From: Ruminococcus_G sp050944435 | Lineage (GTDB): Bacteria; Bacillota; Clostridia; Lachnospirales; Lachnospiraceae | Reading direction: 5' to 3' | DNA: 32,355 bases | NCBI GenBank assembly: GCA_050944435.1 | Contig: JBMNRB010000028.1 | Coordinates: 1 to 32,355 of the forward strand | Shown: positions 32,026 through 32,355 of the stretch, piece by piece | How positions within the stretch are numbered: the first letter of the stretch is position 1 | Layout of the letters: each line of letters opens with the position of its first letter | Notes under the pieces: generated by a model | Seen by the model: only the letters and a program-made list of their open reading frames with translations | What the model was told of the DNA's origin: nothing | Databases searched by the model: none | Position numbers and translations under genes: made by a program

Positions 32026-32097
32026 TGACTCCAAGGGGATTTGAACCCCTGTTACCGCCGTGAAAGGGCGGTGTCTTAACCGCTTGACCATGGAGCC
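32026..32097 (-). tRNA. tRNA-Glu (TTC)
   Basis: 72-base tRNA; acceptor GGCTCCA/TGGAGTC with one G-T pair; anticodon loop CTTTCAC (TTC). CCA not encoded. Confidence 0.95.
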
Positions 32098-32142
32098 CCA
32101 TGTTGTTTTGCAGCCGTCTCCGCCTGCCCTTTTCTTCCTGAA

Positions 32143-32214
<72 letters not shown>

Positions 32215-32265
32215 TTATGAAGGATATCCCTTCAAAACCGCATATACTCTACATCCTACACTCCA

Positions 32266-32355
32266 GGTCAAACCCTCGACCGATTAGTAACAGTCAGCTC
32301 CATACATTGCTGCACTTCCACCTCTGTCCTATCTACCTCGTCGTCTTCAAGGGGT
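32266..32355 (-). rRNA. 23S rRNA, 3' end (partial)
   Basis: The minus strand contains the conserved 23S tail: CCCCTTGAAGACGACGAGGT, then GTGGAAGTGCAGCAATGTATG, GAGCTGAC and ACTAATCGGTCGAGGGTTTG ending near 32266. The gene enters from the right edge. About 50 bases separate it from tRNA-Asn, and no 5S gene lies between it and the terminator at 31.5 kb. Confidence 0.93.

Noticed and set aside
32098..32142. A 5S rRNA gene between tRNA-Glu and tRNA-Asn or after 23S
   Set aside because: The gaps are 45 and about 50 bases, too short for a roughly 117-base 5S gene, and no 5S-like sequence is visible.

Overview
The window looks like chromosome of a Gram-positive anaerobe, most likely a Lachnospiraceae/Clostridia member. 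Reasons: strong GGAGG-type ribosome binding sites, near-consensus sigma-A promoters, many U-tailed intrinsic terminators, an archaeal-type AspRS beside gatCAB, a type III glutamine synthetase, an ANTAR regulator beside glnA, and tRNA genes without encoded CCA. Species was not determined; everything below was read by eye, without database searches.

Region 1 (1-13.3 kb) is a carbohydrate/polyol island. Reading leftward from a consensus promoter at about 12.03 kb: SDR dehydrogenase, ribose-type ABC ATPase, permease and lipoprotein binding protein, a TIM-barrel isomerase/epimerase and a zinc alcohol dehydrogenase, closed by a terminator at 5.55 kb. A divergent LacI-family gene (12.2 kb) is the likely regulator. 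A second leftward operon, divergent from an AraC-type regulator (4.66 kb), encodes a hydroxypyruvate-isomerase-like protein, a Gfo/Idh/MocA oxidoreductase, a second zinc dehydrogenase, a possible frameshifted micro-ORF and an iron-type alcohol dehydrogenase. It ends in a terminator, and immediately behind that the 5' end of a group II intron runs off the left edge. There is no kinase or aldolase, which suggests oxidation and isomerisation of an unphosphorylated substrate (inference).

Region 2 (13.3-31.5 kb) is a glutamine/nitrogen island. Leftward: pyrG-gltB-gltD (CTP synthase, glutamate synthase) and glnA-ANTAR-aspS-gatC-gatA-gatB (glutamine synthetase, RNA-binding antiterminator, archaeal-type AspRS, Asp/Glu-tRNA amidotransferase). 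Rightward: glnN-purF (type III glutamine synthetase, PRPP amidotransferase). Nearly every enzyme makes or consumes glutamine. The most striking observation is that all three transcription units begin with the same leader architecture. Each has a sigma-A promoter, then a small hairpin with a six-base loop AARGGY (A at loop position 1, G at position 4), whose loop and 3' arm are also the 5' arm of an intrinsic terminator. This is what is expected of ANTAR-controlled antitermination, and an ANTAR protein is encoded inside one of the three operons. Its receiver-like domain lacks the phospho-acceptor aspartate, so it probably is not phosphorylation-controlled.

Region 3 (31.5-32.36 kb) is the tail of an rRNA operon read leftward: the 3' end of 23S rRNA, then tRNA-Asn, Glu, Thr, a CAT tRNA (probably Ile2), Asp, Val and Leu, and a shared bidirectional terminator with purF. 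No 5S rRNA gene follows the 23S gene here.
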